A DNA stretch of 25,186 nt, from the NCBI GenBank assembly GCA_964632995.1, contig CAZWDL010000108.1, positions 1 to 25,186 on the forward strand. The letters are read 5' to 3'. The notes under the pieces are model-generated. The model had not been told where the DNA came from and ran no database searches. It saw nothing but the letters and a program-made list of their open reading frames with translations. This DNA comes from CAZWDL01 sp964632995 (lineage in GTDB: Bacteria; Bacteroidota; Bacteroidia; Chitinophagales; Saprospiraceae). Below are positions 17,622 through 24,636 of the stretch, piece after piece. Both the position numbers and the translations under genes were made by a program. Within the stretch, counting starts at the first letter, position 1. Each line of letters begins with the position of its first letter.

Positions 17622-18434
17622 ATGAAAGATCCGAAACTCACCCGGGAAGACGAACTGCGCGTCGAAAATGAACTCAAAGCGCTCAACCTCGAACTCAATC
17701 AAGGTCCCGCTCACTTCTTTACCTCAGACAATGCGCCGCCGGAGCTGGTAGCCCGCTTCCTCGACAACGTCACCAGGTTCCACGAAGCCGAAGCCCGGGG
17801 CGAACTGGTCCCCATACGGCAATTCGCCGGCATCAGAGACCTGCCGCCCGCCGACCTGGTGAAGGAAAAGAAACTGGAGCCCCGCATCAAAGCGCTGCTG
17901 AAACGCCTGGAAGCCAAAGGCATCCTCATCGACCGCCCGGAACACCTCAACGCACGCGGCTACTACCGCTTTCTAACAGAAGAGTTCCTGCACCACGAAG
18001 TAGTCAACTGCGCCGTGCCCGGCATGATCCACGGCTTTATCTACAGCGAGTTTTGCCACGACGGACCGGAATTCATCCGGGAGCACGTGGAGGAAACCTT
18101 ACTCGACCTGCTCAACCTCGACGAGCCGTTCCGCGGCGAATGGCTCAGCGAAAACTGCCGTAATCAAACCGAATGTATCACCCGGGAACAGGCCCTGGAA
18201 AGTATCCACATCTTTCGCTCCAAATATGACTCCATCACCCCCATCGCCTTCCAGCCGGAAGACGTCCGGCAGGTGAACAACGGCATGTACTTCTTCTTCG
18301 GCATCGCCTGGGAAGGCCATCCCGTAAAGGGCGGCGACCCCGAACGCTACGAGGATATCGGCATCAGCCAGGTCGCCTTCGAAGCCGGTGAATGGCGCGT
18401 GCAGGGGATTCATATGCCGGGGTTTGCTTTTTGA
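17622..18434 (+). CDS. Conserved-looking hypothetical protein, 270 residues
   Basis: I do not recognise the family. The frame is clearly coding: strong third-position G/C bias and balanced amphipathic composition, with no signal peptide or membrane segment, so it is probably cytoplasmic. A charged helical N-terminus (2-30) and a helix-rich stretch (about 40-105: IRDLPPADLVKEKKLEPRIKA) lead to a His/Cys-rich middle (HHEVVNCAVPGMIHGFIYSE, 124-143, then FCHDGPEFI). An alpha/beta C-terminus (about 220-270) follows: MYFFFGIAWEGHPVKGGDPE, then QVAFEAGEWRVQGIHMPGFAF, with an NTF2-like or immunity-protein-like feel that I cannot substantiate. The clustered His/Cys residues could bind a metal. It is followed by a GGGTAGA word element and a Uma2 gene, and is not obviously in an operon with either. 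Confidence 0.75.
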   Translation: MKDPKLTREDELRVENELKALNLELNQGPAHFFTSDNAPPELVARFLDNVTRFHEAEARGELVPIRQFAGIRDLPPADLVKEKKLEPRIKALLKRLEAKGILIDRPEHLNARGYYRFLTEEFLHHEVVNCAVPGMIHGFIYSEFCHDGPEFIREHVEETLLDLLNLDEPFRGEWLSENCRNQTECITREQALESIHIFRSKYDSITPIAFQPEDVRQVNNGMYFFFGIAWEGHPVKGGDPERYEDIGISQVAFEAGEWRVQGIHMPGFAF

Positions 18435-18439
18435 GGTAA

Positions 18440-18476
18440 GGGTAGAGGGTAGAGGGACGCTATCATCTATCTACCC
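18440..18476. repeat. Word repeat, GGGTAGA tandem plus inverted copy
   Basis: GGGTAGA-GGGTAGA-GGG (18440-18456) is followed by the inverted copy TCTACCC (18470-18476). It begins 5 bases after the stop of the 270-residue gene and lies 50 bases before the Uma2 start. Confidence 0.65.
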
Positions 18477-18525
18477 GTTGCTCCTGTCCAGGATTATCGT
18501 TATTTTGCTAACAAACCATTCAGTA

Positions 18526-19101
18526 ATGACTACCGAGCCTCCTAAATGGACCGATACGCATCATTTTTCCGTCGAAGATTATCACCGCATGGGAGAAGCA
18601 GGCATTTTCGAAGGACAACGGGTGGAACTGCTCAATGGTCAAATTGTGGATATGAGTCCTGTCAATAGTAATCATTCAGGAGTGATCAACCTGCTGAATC
18701 GTTTGCTTTCCCGCCGATTAACGGATGATTATCTGATAAGTGTCCAAAATCCTGTAAGCATTGGGCAGGATTCTGAGCCACAACCAGACCTCTCTATTCT
18801 GAAATTCCGGAAAGACGGTTACACCCGCTCTCATCCTACTCCCGAAGACACATTGGTCCTCATCGAAGTGTCCGACAGCAGCCTGGAAAAAGACCGGACC
18901 GTAAAACTGCCGCTCTACGCTTCCGCCGGCATCCCCAAAGTCTGGATCGTCAATCTGCAGGAACAGCAAGTGGAGCGGTACCGGGAGCCGGCGCAGGATC
19001 GATATACGGATATCCATATTTTCCTGCCCGGGGCGCAAATAGAGACGAAAATAACAGGCCCCTTGGAAGTGACACTGGTTTTAGGGAATTCAGATAATTA
19101 A
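18526..19101 (+). CDS. Uma2-family (DUF820) putative endonuclease, full length
   Basis: 191 residues from the ATG at 18526. The open frame begins earlier, but that part overlaps the previous gene and the word repeat. The standard Uma2 layout is present: FSVEDYHRMGEAGIFEGQRVELLNGQIVDMSP (Glu34), His50, an EPQPDLSIL acid (Asp88), LVLIEVSDSSLEKD (Glu114, Lys122), KLPLYASAGIPKVWIV and a closing VERYREP strand. These make up a PD-(D/E)xK-like site that looks intact. Function in the cell is unknown. It differs strongly from the Uma2 gene at 6962, so the two are not a recent duplication. Codon use is less GC-rich than that of the upstream gene, in line with accessory DNA. Confidence 0.85.
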   Translation: MTTEPPKWTDTHHFSVEDYHRMGEAGIFEGQRVELLNGQIVDMSPVNSNHSGVINLLNRLLSRRLTDDYLISVQNPVSIGQDSEPQPDLSILKFRKDGYTRSHPTPEDTLVLIEVSDSSLEKDRTVKLPLYASAGIPKVWIVNLQEQQVERYREPAQDRYTDIHIFLPGAQIETKITGPLEVTLVLGNSDN

Positions 19102-19114
19102 GAGTGATCCGCTG

Positions 19115-19145
19115 TTGGTTTCCGGAAAGCCCGATCCTATCTTTG
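19115..19145 (+). promoter_or_regulatory. Promoter of the AAA/DUF4143 ATPase gene
   Basis: TTG (19115-19117), a 20-base spacer, then TATCTTTG (19138-19145), an exact Bacteroidota -7 match. Transcription would begin near 19152, giving a leader of about 115 bases that contains the twin palindromes. This also excludes the GTG start at 19104. Confidence 0.55.
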
Positions 19146-19214
19146 GAACGATCTCTTGGTACTGAAAGCCTGAATCAGGTTTCAGATTTCCAAAATAATA
19201 CAAATTTCAAATCC

Positions 19215-19269
19215 GTCCTTTCAAAAAGGATGAAAAATAGGTATTTTGTCCTTCATAAAAGGATGAAAA
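19215..19269 (+). promoter_or_regulatory. Twin palindromic repeats before the ATPase start
   Basis: Two 22-base copies (19215-19236 and 19248-19269) agree at 19 of 22 positions, with a period of exactly 33 bases. Each contains TCCTT-N5-AAGGA and then TGAAAA. Copy 1 carries one in-frame ATG and copy 2 another; the second copy runs to the first base of the chosen start codon. It could be an operator for autoregulation or a pair of mRNA hairpins over the ribosome site. Confidence 0.6.
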
Positions 19270-20552
19270 TGATAGAGCGTTCCATTCTTCAGCAAATAAT
19301 CAGGGACAATCTGGCGCAGGAATTCCAGTATGTGCGTCCCAGGCAACAGCAATTGCCGCTACAAATCAACCGCGTAATAACCCTCACGGGAGCCAGGCGA
19401 ACAGGAAAAACCTCCTTACTTTTTCATACGATACGAAAGCTTCGTGAGGAGTTGGAACGGGAACGGATATTGTACCTAAACCTGGAAGATGACCGGCTCT
19501 TCCAAATGGAGCTACGGGATTTTGACACCGTACTGGATACGTATTATTCGCTGTACCCTGAAAATCAAAATCGGGAGGTGTACTTTTTTTTTGATGAAAT
19601 CCAGCGTATTGCAGGGTGGGAAACATTCGTGCGGCGTGTGAAGGATACTCAAAATGCGAAAGTCTATGTCACCGGTTCATCCGCAGATTTGCTGGGTCGG
19701 GAAATCGCAACTGCCCTGCGAGGGCGGACTTTGACCTACGAGGTATTCCCTTTGAGTTTCCACGAGTACCTCTCGTGGAAAGCGTTGCCTGCCCGCCAGG
19801 GAACTTCATCCGAAAACCGACTCATAAAAAATGCTTTCCGGGAATATTTCTCAACCACCGCTTTCCCGGAACTGATTAGCTGGGGGGAGCGGGAAAGAAT
19901 AATGGCCTTACAGGAGTATATTGATCTGATCATTTACCGGGACGTAGCCGAGCGTTTAAAAGTGGCTAACACCCATGTTCTTGAATACCTTATACACTAT
20001 TTATTGGTAAATGCCGGCAATCCCGTTTCAATAACAGGAATTTACAAGGATTTAAAAGGGCAAGGGCTGAGTGTAGCCAAAGATACCGTTTTTGAATACA
20101 TGAACCTTCTAGAAGACGTTTATGCTATTTTCATTGTACCTATCTTTACCAGTAACCTCAAAGTAAGACGGCGGAATCCCGGAAAACTTTACATTCTGGA
20201 TCACGGCCTTAAACACGCCGTAAGTATGAAGCAAGACCAGGGCGCTGTTCTTGAAAACATCGTTTTTCTGGAGCTGCGGAGAAAGTATTCAAAAATTTTT
20301 TATTGGAAAGAAGATCAGGAAGTTGATTTTTTAATACAGAGAGGCGATCAATGGCATCCGGTCAACGTTAGTTACCGGATGGAAGAAGAGAAAACCAGAG
20401 CACGTGAACTCAGCGGCATGCTAAGTTGTCTGGAAAAATTGCAGCTGCCTCAGGGAACTATCATCAGTATGAATGAAGAACAGACGTTTGAATCCGGTGA
20501 TAAGCGAATTGAGATAACTCCGTGTTGGAAATGGTTGTTGGAAGGGTATTGA
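19269..20552 (+). CDS. AAA-family ATPase with C-terminal DUF4143
   Basis: 427 residues from the ATG at 19269 (MIERSILQQI). In-frame ATGs at 19230 and 19263 fall inside the repeats, and the GTG at 19104 precedes the promoter. Walker A is ITLTGARRTGKTS (Gly41-Thr48), Walker B VYFFFDEIQR (Asp109-Glu110), followed by KVYVTGSSADLLG (sensor-like, 131-143) and ALRGRTLTYEVFPLSFHEYL, all standard for the AAA_14 group. The C-terminal DUF4143 half shows LENIVFLELRRKY, then IFYWKEDQEVDFLIQRG, a PD-(D/E)xK-like pattern. These proteins are widespread, horizontally mobile and of unknown role. GC content is lower than that of flanking metabolic genes. The gene is monocistronic, with a Uma2 gene upstream. Confidence 0.88.
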   Translation: MIERSILQQIIRDNLAQEFQYVRPRQQQLPLQINRVITLTGARRTGKTSLLFHTIRKLREELERERILYLNLEDDRLFQMELRDFDTVLDTYYSLYPENQNREVYFFFDEIQRIAGWETFVRRVKDTQNAKVYVTGSSADLLGREIATALRGRTLTYEVFPLSFHEYLSWKALPARQGTSSENRLIKNAFREYFSTTAFPELISWGERERIMALQEYIDLIIYRDVAERLKVANTHVLEYLIHYLLVNAGNPVSITGIYKDLKGQGLSVAKDTVFEYMNLLEDVYAIFIVPIFTSNLKVRRRNPGKLYILDHGLKHAVSMKQDQGAVLENIVFLELRRKYSKIFYWKEDQEVDFLIQRGDQWHPVNVSYRMEEEKTRARELSGMLSCLEKLQLPQGTIISMNEEQTFESGDKRIEITPCWKWLLEGY

Positions 20553-20739
20553 AATTTTACGGTCAGTCGATAAGGGGGCAACAACTTTAATGATGGCAGA
20601 AATCTTCCAACTCATTCTGGTTTCAGGCAATAATTTGAAAGAAAGTGAACGAACAAGCGCCTGGAGTTATCCGAATTAGTAAAACCGCCCATACAATTTG
20701 CGAAAGACTTCATTTCAATAAAAATATATCAAGTCCGCC

Positions 20740-21816
20740 ATGAAAAGAAGAACATTCATCAAACAAAATGTCCTGGCCGGCGCGGCTTTTGCTATCGGTA
20801 TGCCCGAAATACGCCCACCGAAGGACAAACTGGGCGTGGCCCTGGTCGGCCTCGGCGGATACAGCACCGGGCAGCTGGGACCGGCCCTGCAGGAAACCCG
20901 GCACTGTTACCTGGCCGGCATCGTTACCGGCAGCCCCTGGAAGATTCCCAAGTGGCAGGAGCAGTACGGTATCAAGGACAAAAATGTCTACAATTACGAA
21001 AACATGCACACCATCGCCGATAATGACGAGATCGATATCGTCTACGTCGTGGTGCCCACCGGCTTGCATATGAAGTACAGCCTTATCGCCGCTAACGCCG
21101 GCAAACATGTGTGGTGCGAAAAGCCTATGGCCATGACGCCGGAGGAGTGTACGCGTATCATCGACACCTGCAACAAAAACAAGGTGAAGCTGAGCATCGG
21201 CTACCGCATGCAGCACGAACCCGACACGCAGACCATCATTGGCTACGCCTCTTCCAAACCTTACGGCGACTTCAAACGGGTAGAGGCTATGGCGGGCTAC
21301 AACGGCGGCGGCAGCGGCAAAGGCTGGCGCTTTGAAAAGGAAATGGGCGGCGGCGCCCTCTACGATATGGGCGTATACGCCATCAACGGCATCCGCTACG
21401 CTACAGGAATGGAACCCGTGGAGGTGGTGAAGGCCGAACAATCCACCAGGCGACCCAAAGTCTTCACCGAAGTGGATGAAACGACCAGCTTCCAGCTGCG
21501 CTTCGCCAACGGCCTGCTCGCCGACGGCAAGACCAGCGTGGGCCAGAGCATCAACCACCTGCGCGTCGACTGCGAAGATGGCTGGTACGAGCTGCGCCCT
21601 ATGCAGTCCTACAGCGGCATCAAAGGCCGCACCAGCGACGGCAAAATCATCGACCAGAACCTGGGCGACCAGCAGGCCCGGCAGATGGATGATGATGCGC
21701 TGGCCATTAAGGAAAACCGGCCCGTAATGGTGCCGGGGGAAGAGGGGAGACGGGATATCCGGATCGTAAGGGCGATTCTGGAAGCGGCAAAGACGGGGGA
21801 GGGGGTGGGGATTTAG
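20740..21816 (+). CDS. Tat-exported Gfo/Idh/MocA-family oxidoreductase
   Basis: 358 residues. The N-terminus MKRRTFIKQNVLAGAAFAIG is a twin-arginine signal (RRTFIK), so the enzyme should be exported folded with its nicotinamide cofactor. LGVALVGLGGYSTGQLGPAL (31-50) is the Rossmann motif in the form seen in glucose-fructose oxidoreductase relatives. IDIVYVVVPTGLHMKY, then WCEKPMAMTPEEC (Lys128 of the EKP motif) and SIGYRMQHEPDTQ follow. GGGALYDMGVYAINGIRYATG carries the catalytic Asp/His-region equivalent. The likely reaction is NAD(P)-dependent oxidation or reduction of a sugar or sugar derivative in the periplasm; the substrate cannot be read from sequence. It stands alone between gene-poor intervals. 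The preceding interval (20553-20739) shows only a 29-codon open stretch that I do not support. Confidence 0.9.
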   Translation: MKRRTFIKQNVLAGAAFAIGMPEIRPPKDKLGVALVGLGGYSTGQLGPALQETRHCYLAGIVTGSPWKIPKWQEQYGIKDKNVYNYENMHTIADNDEIDIVYVVVPTGLHMKYSLIAANAGKHVWCEKPMAMTPEECTRIIDTCNKNKVKLSIGYRMQHEPDTQTIIGYASSKPYGDFKRVEAMAGYNGGGSGKGWRFEKEMGGGALYDMGVYAINGIRYATGMEPVEVVKAEQSTRRPKVFTEVDETTSFQLRFANGLLADGKTSVGQSINHLRVDCEDGWYELRPMQSYSGIKGRTSDGKIIDQNLGDQQARQMDDDALAIKENRPVMVPGEEGRRDIRIVRAILEAAKTGEGVGI

Positions 21817-21860
21817 ATGCTTGATGCTGGGTGCTGGATGCTCGAGGGCTAGCATCCATC
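21816..21860. repeat. Intergenic word repeat, GATGCT(G) tandem with inverted copy, copy 2
   Basis: GATGCTT-GATGCTGG-GTGCTGG-ATGC starts on the last base of the stop codon of the oxidoreductase gene. It is followed by GGCTAGC and the inverted word GCATCCATC (21851-21859). It matches the element at 1427-1451 in reverse orientation (shared GCATCCAGCAC and GGCTAGC). Confidence 0.65.
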
Positions 21861-21871
21861 AAACCAGTCCC

Positions 21872-21934
21872 TTACTTCCCGGCGCTCAGCGGCCGGTCGA
21901 CGGTTTTGAATTTGTAGCATTGGAAGGAGCTCAT
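21872..21934 (-). pseudogene. Possible N-terminal remnant of a SWIM zinc-finger-type protein
   Basis: A 20-codon frame reads MSSFQCYKFKTVDRPLSAGK and stops. YxFxxxDRPLS is close to the start of a family of large SWIM-zinc-finger-associated proteins (from memory: YYEFQAIDRPLT...), in which it continues for hundreds of residues. Nothing further is visible downstream on the minus strand. It could also be chance; there is no other support. The rest of 21935-22035 is empty. Confidence 0.35.
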
Positions 21935-22035
21935 GGATAGAGTAGCGGTTTTTGTTCATCTTCTTTGGTTCAGGTAATACGTTTGCGAAGCCTCTAAGGT
22001 GTATCGATGACCCGTATCTTTGGTCGGTGCTGAAC

Positions 22036-22146
22036 TTCTGCGGTTCTTCTGTTTTTCTGTTCCTCTGTTCTGCGGTTCTGGACTGTTAACTGGGGTTTTC
22101 GTCAAGTTTTTGACTTGCAGAACCGTAGAACAGAAGAACACAGGAA
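22036..22146. repeat. Inverted word repeat, CTGTTCTGCGGTTCTG
   Basis: CTGTTCTGCGGTTCTG (22065-22080) and CAGAACCGTAGAACAG (22118-22133) are complementary at 15 of 16 positions. Additional direct copies of the words TTCTGCGGTTCT (22036-22047) and TTCTTCTGTT lie outside them, and GTCAAG/TTGAC forms a small inner hairpin in the loop. No coding potential is visible. Confidence 0.75.
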
Positions 22147-22218
22147 TGATGAACATAAGAAGTAGCCCAAAGCGAACTTATGGGTAATCGATACCCCTCG
22201 CAGGTTTCGTAAACGTAC

Positions 22219-22935
22219 CTACCGCGCCGTCACAATATACTGGTATGGCAACAACTCCTCATTTACCTCAAACTTTGTAAAACCCGCCTTTTTTAGTTCC
22301 TCCAGCACCTGCTCCGGCTCCAGCTTCATCTCCACCGGCGGGCCGACGGGTATTTCCTCCTTGATGAAGTCGACTACCACCAGGCGGCCGCCCGGTTTCA
22401 GCCCTTTTTTCACCTTGGCAAAATAGTCGGGCCGCTGCTTAATGTGGTGGTACACGTCGACCATAAAGGCCAGGTCGACTTCTCCTTCCTCCAGCTTCGG
22501 CGAATCGTAGGGTACGTGCCGGGTTTCGATCTGCGCATCGGTCATTCCCTCTTTTTCCTTTCGCTCTTCGATGTGTTCCAGGAAGCGCTCGTCCACATCC
22601 GCGCTGATGACGTGGGCGCCGGCTTCGGCCAGGCGGAAGCTGAAGTAACCGCTGCCGCTGCCGATGTCGACCACGGTTTTTCCCTCGAGGTCGCCGAGCA
22701 GGGCGATCACCGAATCCGGCTTCTGCCACTCGGCGCGCTGCGGCGATTCGAAGCCTTCGACCAGGTCCTCGAAAGGGCGTTGGTTCATGTGGTTGTTGGC
22801 GTCGCCGTGGTGGTCGTGGCTATGCGCAGCAGGTTGTTCGGAGGATGGATGATCGTTACCGCTTTCCGCTTGCTCACCGTTTTGACAGGCAAAGAGCAAG
22901 GGGCACAGCAACAGAAGGTAAAGTGAATATTTCAT
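22219..22935 (-). CDS. Lipoprotein class I SAM-dependent methyltransferase with His-rich linker
   Basis: 238 residues from the ATG at 22935. An open frame 12 codons longer spoils the signal peptide. MKYSLYLLLLCPLLFAC is a lipoprotein signal (lipobox LLFAC, Cys17). A low-complexity linker with HSHDHHGDANNH (39-50) could bind metal. The catalytic domain follows: DLEGKTVVDIGSGSGYFSFRLAE (SAM motif I, about 82-104), VISADVDERFLEHIE (acidic loop, motif II), VDLAFMVDVYHHI and GLKPGGRLVVVDF (motif III, 178-190). All canonical SAM-binding motifs are intact. An extracytoplasmic location is strange because SAM is cytoplasmic. Methyl acceptor unknown. It is separated from the next gene by 131 bases that hold a word repeat. 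Confidence 0.82.
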   Translation of the reverse strand: MKYSLYLLLLCPLLFACQNGEQAESGNDHPSSEQPAAHSHDHHGDANNHMNQRPFEDLVEGFESPQRAEWQKPDSVIALLGDLEGKTVVDIGSGSGYFSFRLAEAGAHVISADVDERFLEHIEERKEKEGMTDAQIETRHVPYDSPKLEEGEVDLAFMVDVYHHIKQRPDYFAKVKKGLKPGGRLVVVDFIKEEIPVGPPVEMKLEPEQVLEELKKAGFTKFEVNEELLPYQYIVTAR

Positions 22936-23023
22936 GAAAGGGTATTTTAATTTTGGAACTAAAAATATCAAGAATAGATGTCATGACTTGTAATGAGGTC
23001 TTTTTACAAAAAATGCTTATGAC

Positions 23024-23047
23024 CCTGTTTATCCTGCCAATCCTGTC
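23024..23047. repeat. Word repeat, (A)TCCTG tandem
   Basis: CCTGTTT-ATCCTGCCA-ATCCTGTC contains three CCTG words in a row, a phrase (CCTGTTTATCCTGCAAATCCTG) that I remember from intergenic DNA of many bacteria. No inverted arm is seen here. Confidence 0.5.
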
Positions 23048-23066
23048 TTTCAACATTTGCTGACCA

Positions 23067-24371
23067 TCAAGACCTAGTGCCGGAGGCACTAGTCATCCGC
23101 TTACTGATCCAGTAGGTGATCAATCCGAGTATCAGTATTCCCACTCCAATCCCGCTCTCCAGCGGTTGTTCATACAACAGGAAGATTACAATCCAGGCGC
23201 TTACGATCAGAAAAATGACGGGCAGCCAGGGGTGGGCGGGATTGCGGTAAGGCAACTTTCCTTCCTCCCTTGGCAGCAACAGCGTACCGCCGACGCTCAA
23301 CGCACTCGACAGCTGCAGGATGAAGCCGCAGTACACCAGCACCTGCTCAAAGGTGCCCGTGGCGATCATCAGGAAGCTGATGGCCGACTGGAACCACACG
23401 GCGCGCACCGGTATCTCGCGTTCGTTTTTGTAATTGAGAAAACGCCATAAGGCATGGTCTTCCGCCATGACCAGGCTCACCCGCGGGCCCACCCACACCA
23501 TAGCGCTGATGCTGGACAGCAGGAACAGTGCGATGGCCGTACTGACGATATTACCCCCGTAGTCGCCGAAGAGATTGCGGGCCACAATCTGCCCGACCTC
23601 GAGTTCACCGCTCAGTTGATTGTAAGTGGCGTTTTTGAGCATGACAAACTGAAGCAGAACGTATAGCACCGTAACGATCAGCGTACCGTTGATCAGGCCT
23701 TTAGGAAGGTTGACCGAAGGCGTTTTAATTTCCTCGACGATGTAAGCGGCGGCATTCCAGCCGGTGTAGGAGTAAGTAACGTATACCAGCGAGACCGCCG
23801 CGGACGGCATCAGGATTTCCGATCGCCATTCTCCCGACCAGTCGAGCGCATTGTATTCGGTGACCACGATCAAGCCCACGATCACAAATCCGACGATGAG
23901 CACCAGTTTCAGCAAGGTCAGTATATTTTGAAAAAGGCTGCTTTGCTTGATGCTGAAGGAGTGAGCGATGGTAGCCACCAGTACCATGCTTATTGCGGTA
24001 GCCTTAGGGGGTATGCCGGTCATCTGTTCCAGGTAGGCCCCCATCGCCATAGCCGCCAGTGCGACCGGCGCGGCAAAGCCCACGGTCAGGGACACCCAGC
24101 CCGTCAGGTAGCCGACCAGCGGATGGTACAGCTGCGAAAGGTAATGATACTCGCCTCCGGAGCGCTTAAAGTAGGCGCCCAGCTCGGCGTAGCTGAAGGC
24201 GCCGGCTAGCGCCACCACGCCACCCACACCCCACAGTATGAGAATCGTCCAAGTGTTCTGTGTGGATTCCAGCTGGAACCCCAGACTCGTAAACACCCCG
24301 GTGCCGATCATATTGGCGACCACCAGCGCCCCGGCGCTTATCCAGCCTATCTTCTTGGCTTGTTTACTCAT
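23067..24371 (-). CDS. APC-family amino-acid permease
   Basis: 434 residues from the ATG at 24371; the open frame allows eight more residues, but MSKQAKKIGWISAGALVVAN matches the family start. The signature MIGTGVFTSLGF (21-32) is the unwound substrate-binding part of helix 1, and YAELGAYFKRSGGEYHYL (61-78) covers the end of helix 2 and the following loop. About twelve hydrophobic helices follow (for example SLVYVTYSYTGWNAAAYIVE, helix 6, then KTPSVNLPKGLINGT). It should import or exchange amino acids across the inner membrane by ion coupling or antiport. The substrate is not evident; LAT/SteT-like exchangers are the nearest type. Its last codons overlap a perfect hairpin (23074-23092). No regulator or partner enzyme is adjacent. 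Confidence 0.9.
   Translation of the reverse strand: MSKQAKKIGWISAGALVVANMIGTGVFTSLGFQLESTQNTWTILILWGVGGVVALAGAFSYAELGAYFKRSGGEYHYLSQLYHPLVGYLTGWVSLTVGFAAPVALAAMAMGAYLEQMTGIPPKATAISMVLVATIAHSFSIKQSSLFQNILTLLKLVLIVGFVIVGLIVVTEYNALDWSGEWRSEILMPSAAVSLVYVTYSYTGWNAAAYIVEEIKTPSVNLPKGLINGTLIVTVLYVLLQFVMLKNATYNQLSGELEVGQIVARNLFGDYGGNIVSTAIALFLLSSISAMVWVGPRVSLVMAEDHALWRFLNYKNEREIPVRAVWFQSAISFLMIATGTFEQVLVYCGFILQLSSALSVGGTLLLPREEGKLPYRNPAHPWLPVIFLIVSAWIVIFLLYEQPLESGIGVGILILGLITYWISKRMTSASGTRS
23074..23092. repeat. Perfect hairpin CTAGTGCC-GGA-GGCACTAG in the 3' end of the permease gene
   Basis: Perfect 8-base arms with a 3-base loop, overlapping the codons for the last residues (SASGTRS). No T-tract follows on the minus strand, so termination is uncertain. 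GTGCC-GGA-GGCAC could be a dispersed palindrome. Confidence 0.6.
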
Positions 24372-24440
24372 TGAGGACCTTTGTGAGTGGTCCAAAATAC
24401 GGATTATTTAAGAGTTTCCCATTAGTTCTGTTGAGCTTGC

Positions 24441-24614
24441 CGAGGCCTTCGGCCCGGCTATCGGTGGGGAGAGCCGCCTGCTGGCGGCCCTTGTGGGGGC
24501 TCGGCTTCGCCTGGCTTAACCCTCCCCTCAGCGAGGAAACATAGCTACCGAGCCCCCACATGCCAGGGGACAGAAGCACCCTGATCCCTACCGGCAGGCG
24601 GGCCGAAGGCCTCG
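24441..24614. repeat. Nested inverted-repeat element between dabA and the permease gene
   Basis: Outer arms CGAGGCCTTCGGCCCG (24441-24456) and their exact complement (24599-24614) are 16 of 16. Inner arms TGTGGGGGCTCGG (24492-24504) and CCGAGCCCCCACA (24548-24560) are 13 of 13. The outer arm itself contains AGGCCTTCGGCC. A run of ten C follows at 24615-24624. No open frame fits inside. It could be a MITE-like element or a large structured transcript end. Confidence 0.7.
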
Positions 24615-24636
24615 CCCCCCCCCCACCAAAAAGGGG

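Noticed and set aside
20590..20679. A 29-codon frame before the oxidoreductase gene
   Set aside because: Too short, no promoter or homologue that I know of; chance is likely.
20710..21855. A 381-codon minus-strand frame across the oxidoreductase gene
   Set aside because: Antisense shadow; the plus-strand frame has a Tat signal and all Gfo/Idh/MocA motifs.
24615..24624. Run of ten C as a phase-variation tract
   Set aside because: It lies 12 bases after the dabA stop and not in a promoter spacing or coding frame, so no switching role can be supported.
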